Positions 63,864-64,000 of a DNA stretch of 64,000 bases are shown piece after piece. The DNA lies in NCBI RefSeq assembly GCF_051307055.1, contig NZ_CP149994.1, positions 4,092,001 to 4,156,000 of the forward strand, written 5' to 3'. Numbering within the stretch: the stretch's first letter is position 1; every line of letters starts with the position of its first letter. The notes beneath the pieces are model-generated. The model saw only the letters and a program-made list of their open reading frames with translations, did no database searches and was not told where the DNA came from. A program made the position numbers and the translations under genes. This DNA comes from Dryocola sp051307055 (GTDB taxonomy: Bacteria > Pseudomonadota > Gammaproteobacteria > Enterobacterales > Enterobacteriaceae).

Positions 63864-64000
63864 AGGGTTCCTCAGCTCGCTGACAAGTCGACCCATCTGT
63901 CCGACGAAGGGACAGTTTGTGCAACACTATTTTGTGGACCGGAAAGTGGAACACTTCCCGCAATACCTGTTTCTATCACTCTTAAACCATTTCGCTACGC
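63864..64000 (-). promoter_or_regulatory. rplL-rpoB intergenic leader, partial
   Basis: Non-coding leader of rpoB up to the window edge. On the minus strand there are two hairpins: CACTTCC with GGAAAGTG (63941-63958) and CTGTCC with GGACAG (63897-63915). In E. coli this gap holds a partial terminator and an RNase III site that set rpoBC expression relative to the ribosomal genes; these hairpins are candidates. Confidence 0.5.

Overview
This window is chromosomal core DNA from a member of the Enterobacteriaceae. It is not Escherichia coli. Almost every protein is a full-length, near-identical homologue of an E. coli K-12 protein, and the gene order is the K-12 order between plsB and rpoB, read in reverse. 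I cannot name the genus; the 16S gene at 38222-39763 would decide it. Several K-12 genes expected along this segment are missing (xylE, yjbI, yjbT, pepE, yjaA/yjaB, zraP/zraSR). In their place are panS (a pantoate-type transporter, as in Salmonella), a small unidentified lipoprotein, a PTS EIIB-EIIA pair without EIIC, and a GFA-fold protein. I see no insertion sequence, prophage, integrase or CRISPR array.

Layout: 1-1.1 kb is the 3' end of plsB; 1.2-2.6 kb is ubiCA (ubiquinone). 2.7-10.4 kb is the maltose regulon: malK-lamB-malM diverge from malEFG across a control region with MalT and CRP sites. 10.5-15 kb holds psiE and the yjbEFGH exopolysaccharide operon. Then come pgi, lysC with its lysine riboswitch, panS, yjbD, rluF, a lipoprotein gene, yjbB (Na/Pi transport) and metH. 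27.4-33.0 kb is iclR and the glyoxylate operon aceBAK, followed by metA with four tandem met boxes.

34.4-40.1 kb is a complete rRNA operon on the minus strand: P1/P2, boxA leader, 16S, tRNA-Ile(GAU), tRNA-Ala(UGC), 23S, 5S and two terminators. It diverges from purHD, which has a PurR operator. 43.3-48.3 kb holds yjaH, hupA, yjaG, nfi, hemE, nudC and rsd. 48.3-53.9 kb is the TPP-riboswitch-controlled thiCEFSGH operon. 54.2-55.5 kb holds the EIIB/EIIA pair and the GFA-fold gene. The window ends in rpoC and rpoB, just short of rplL.

The less ordinary signals are non-coding or small. A dispersed two-hairpin repeat occurs at three intergenic sites, and one copy lies in frame inside the start of yjbG. 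A long hairpin separates the two spacer tRNAs. An 11-bp inverted repeat sits in the purH leader. There is also the orphan PTS pair. I found no clear undescribed multi-gene system.
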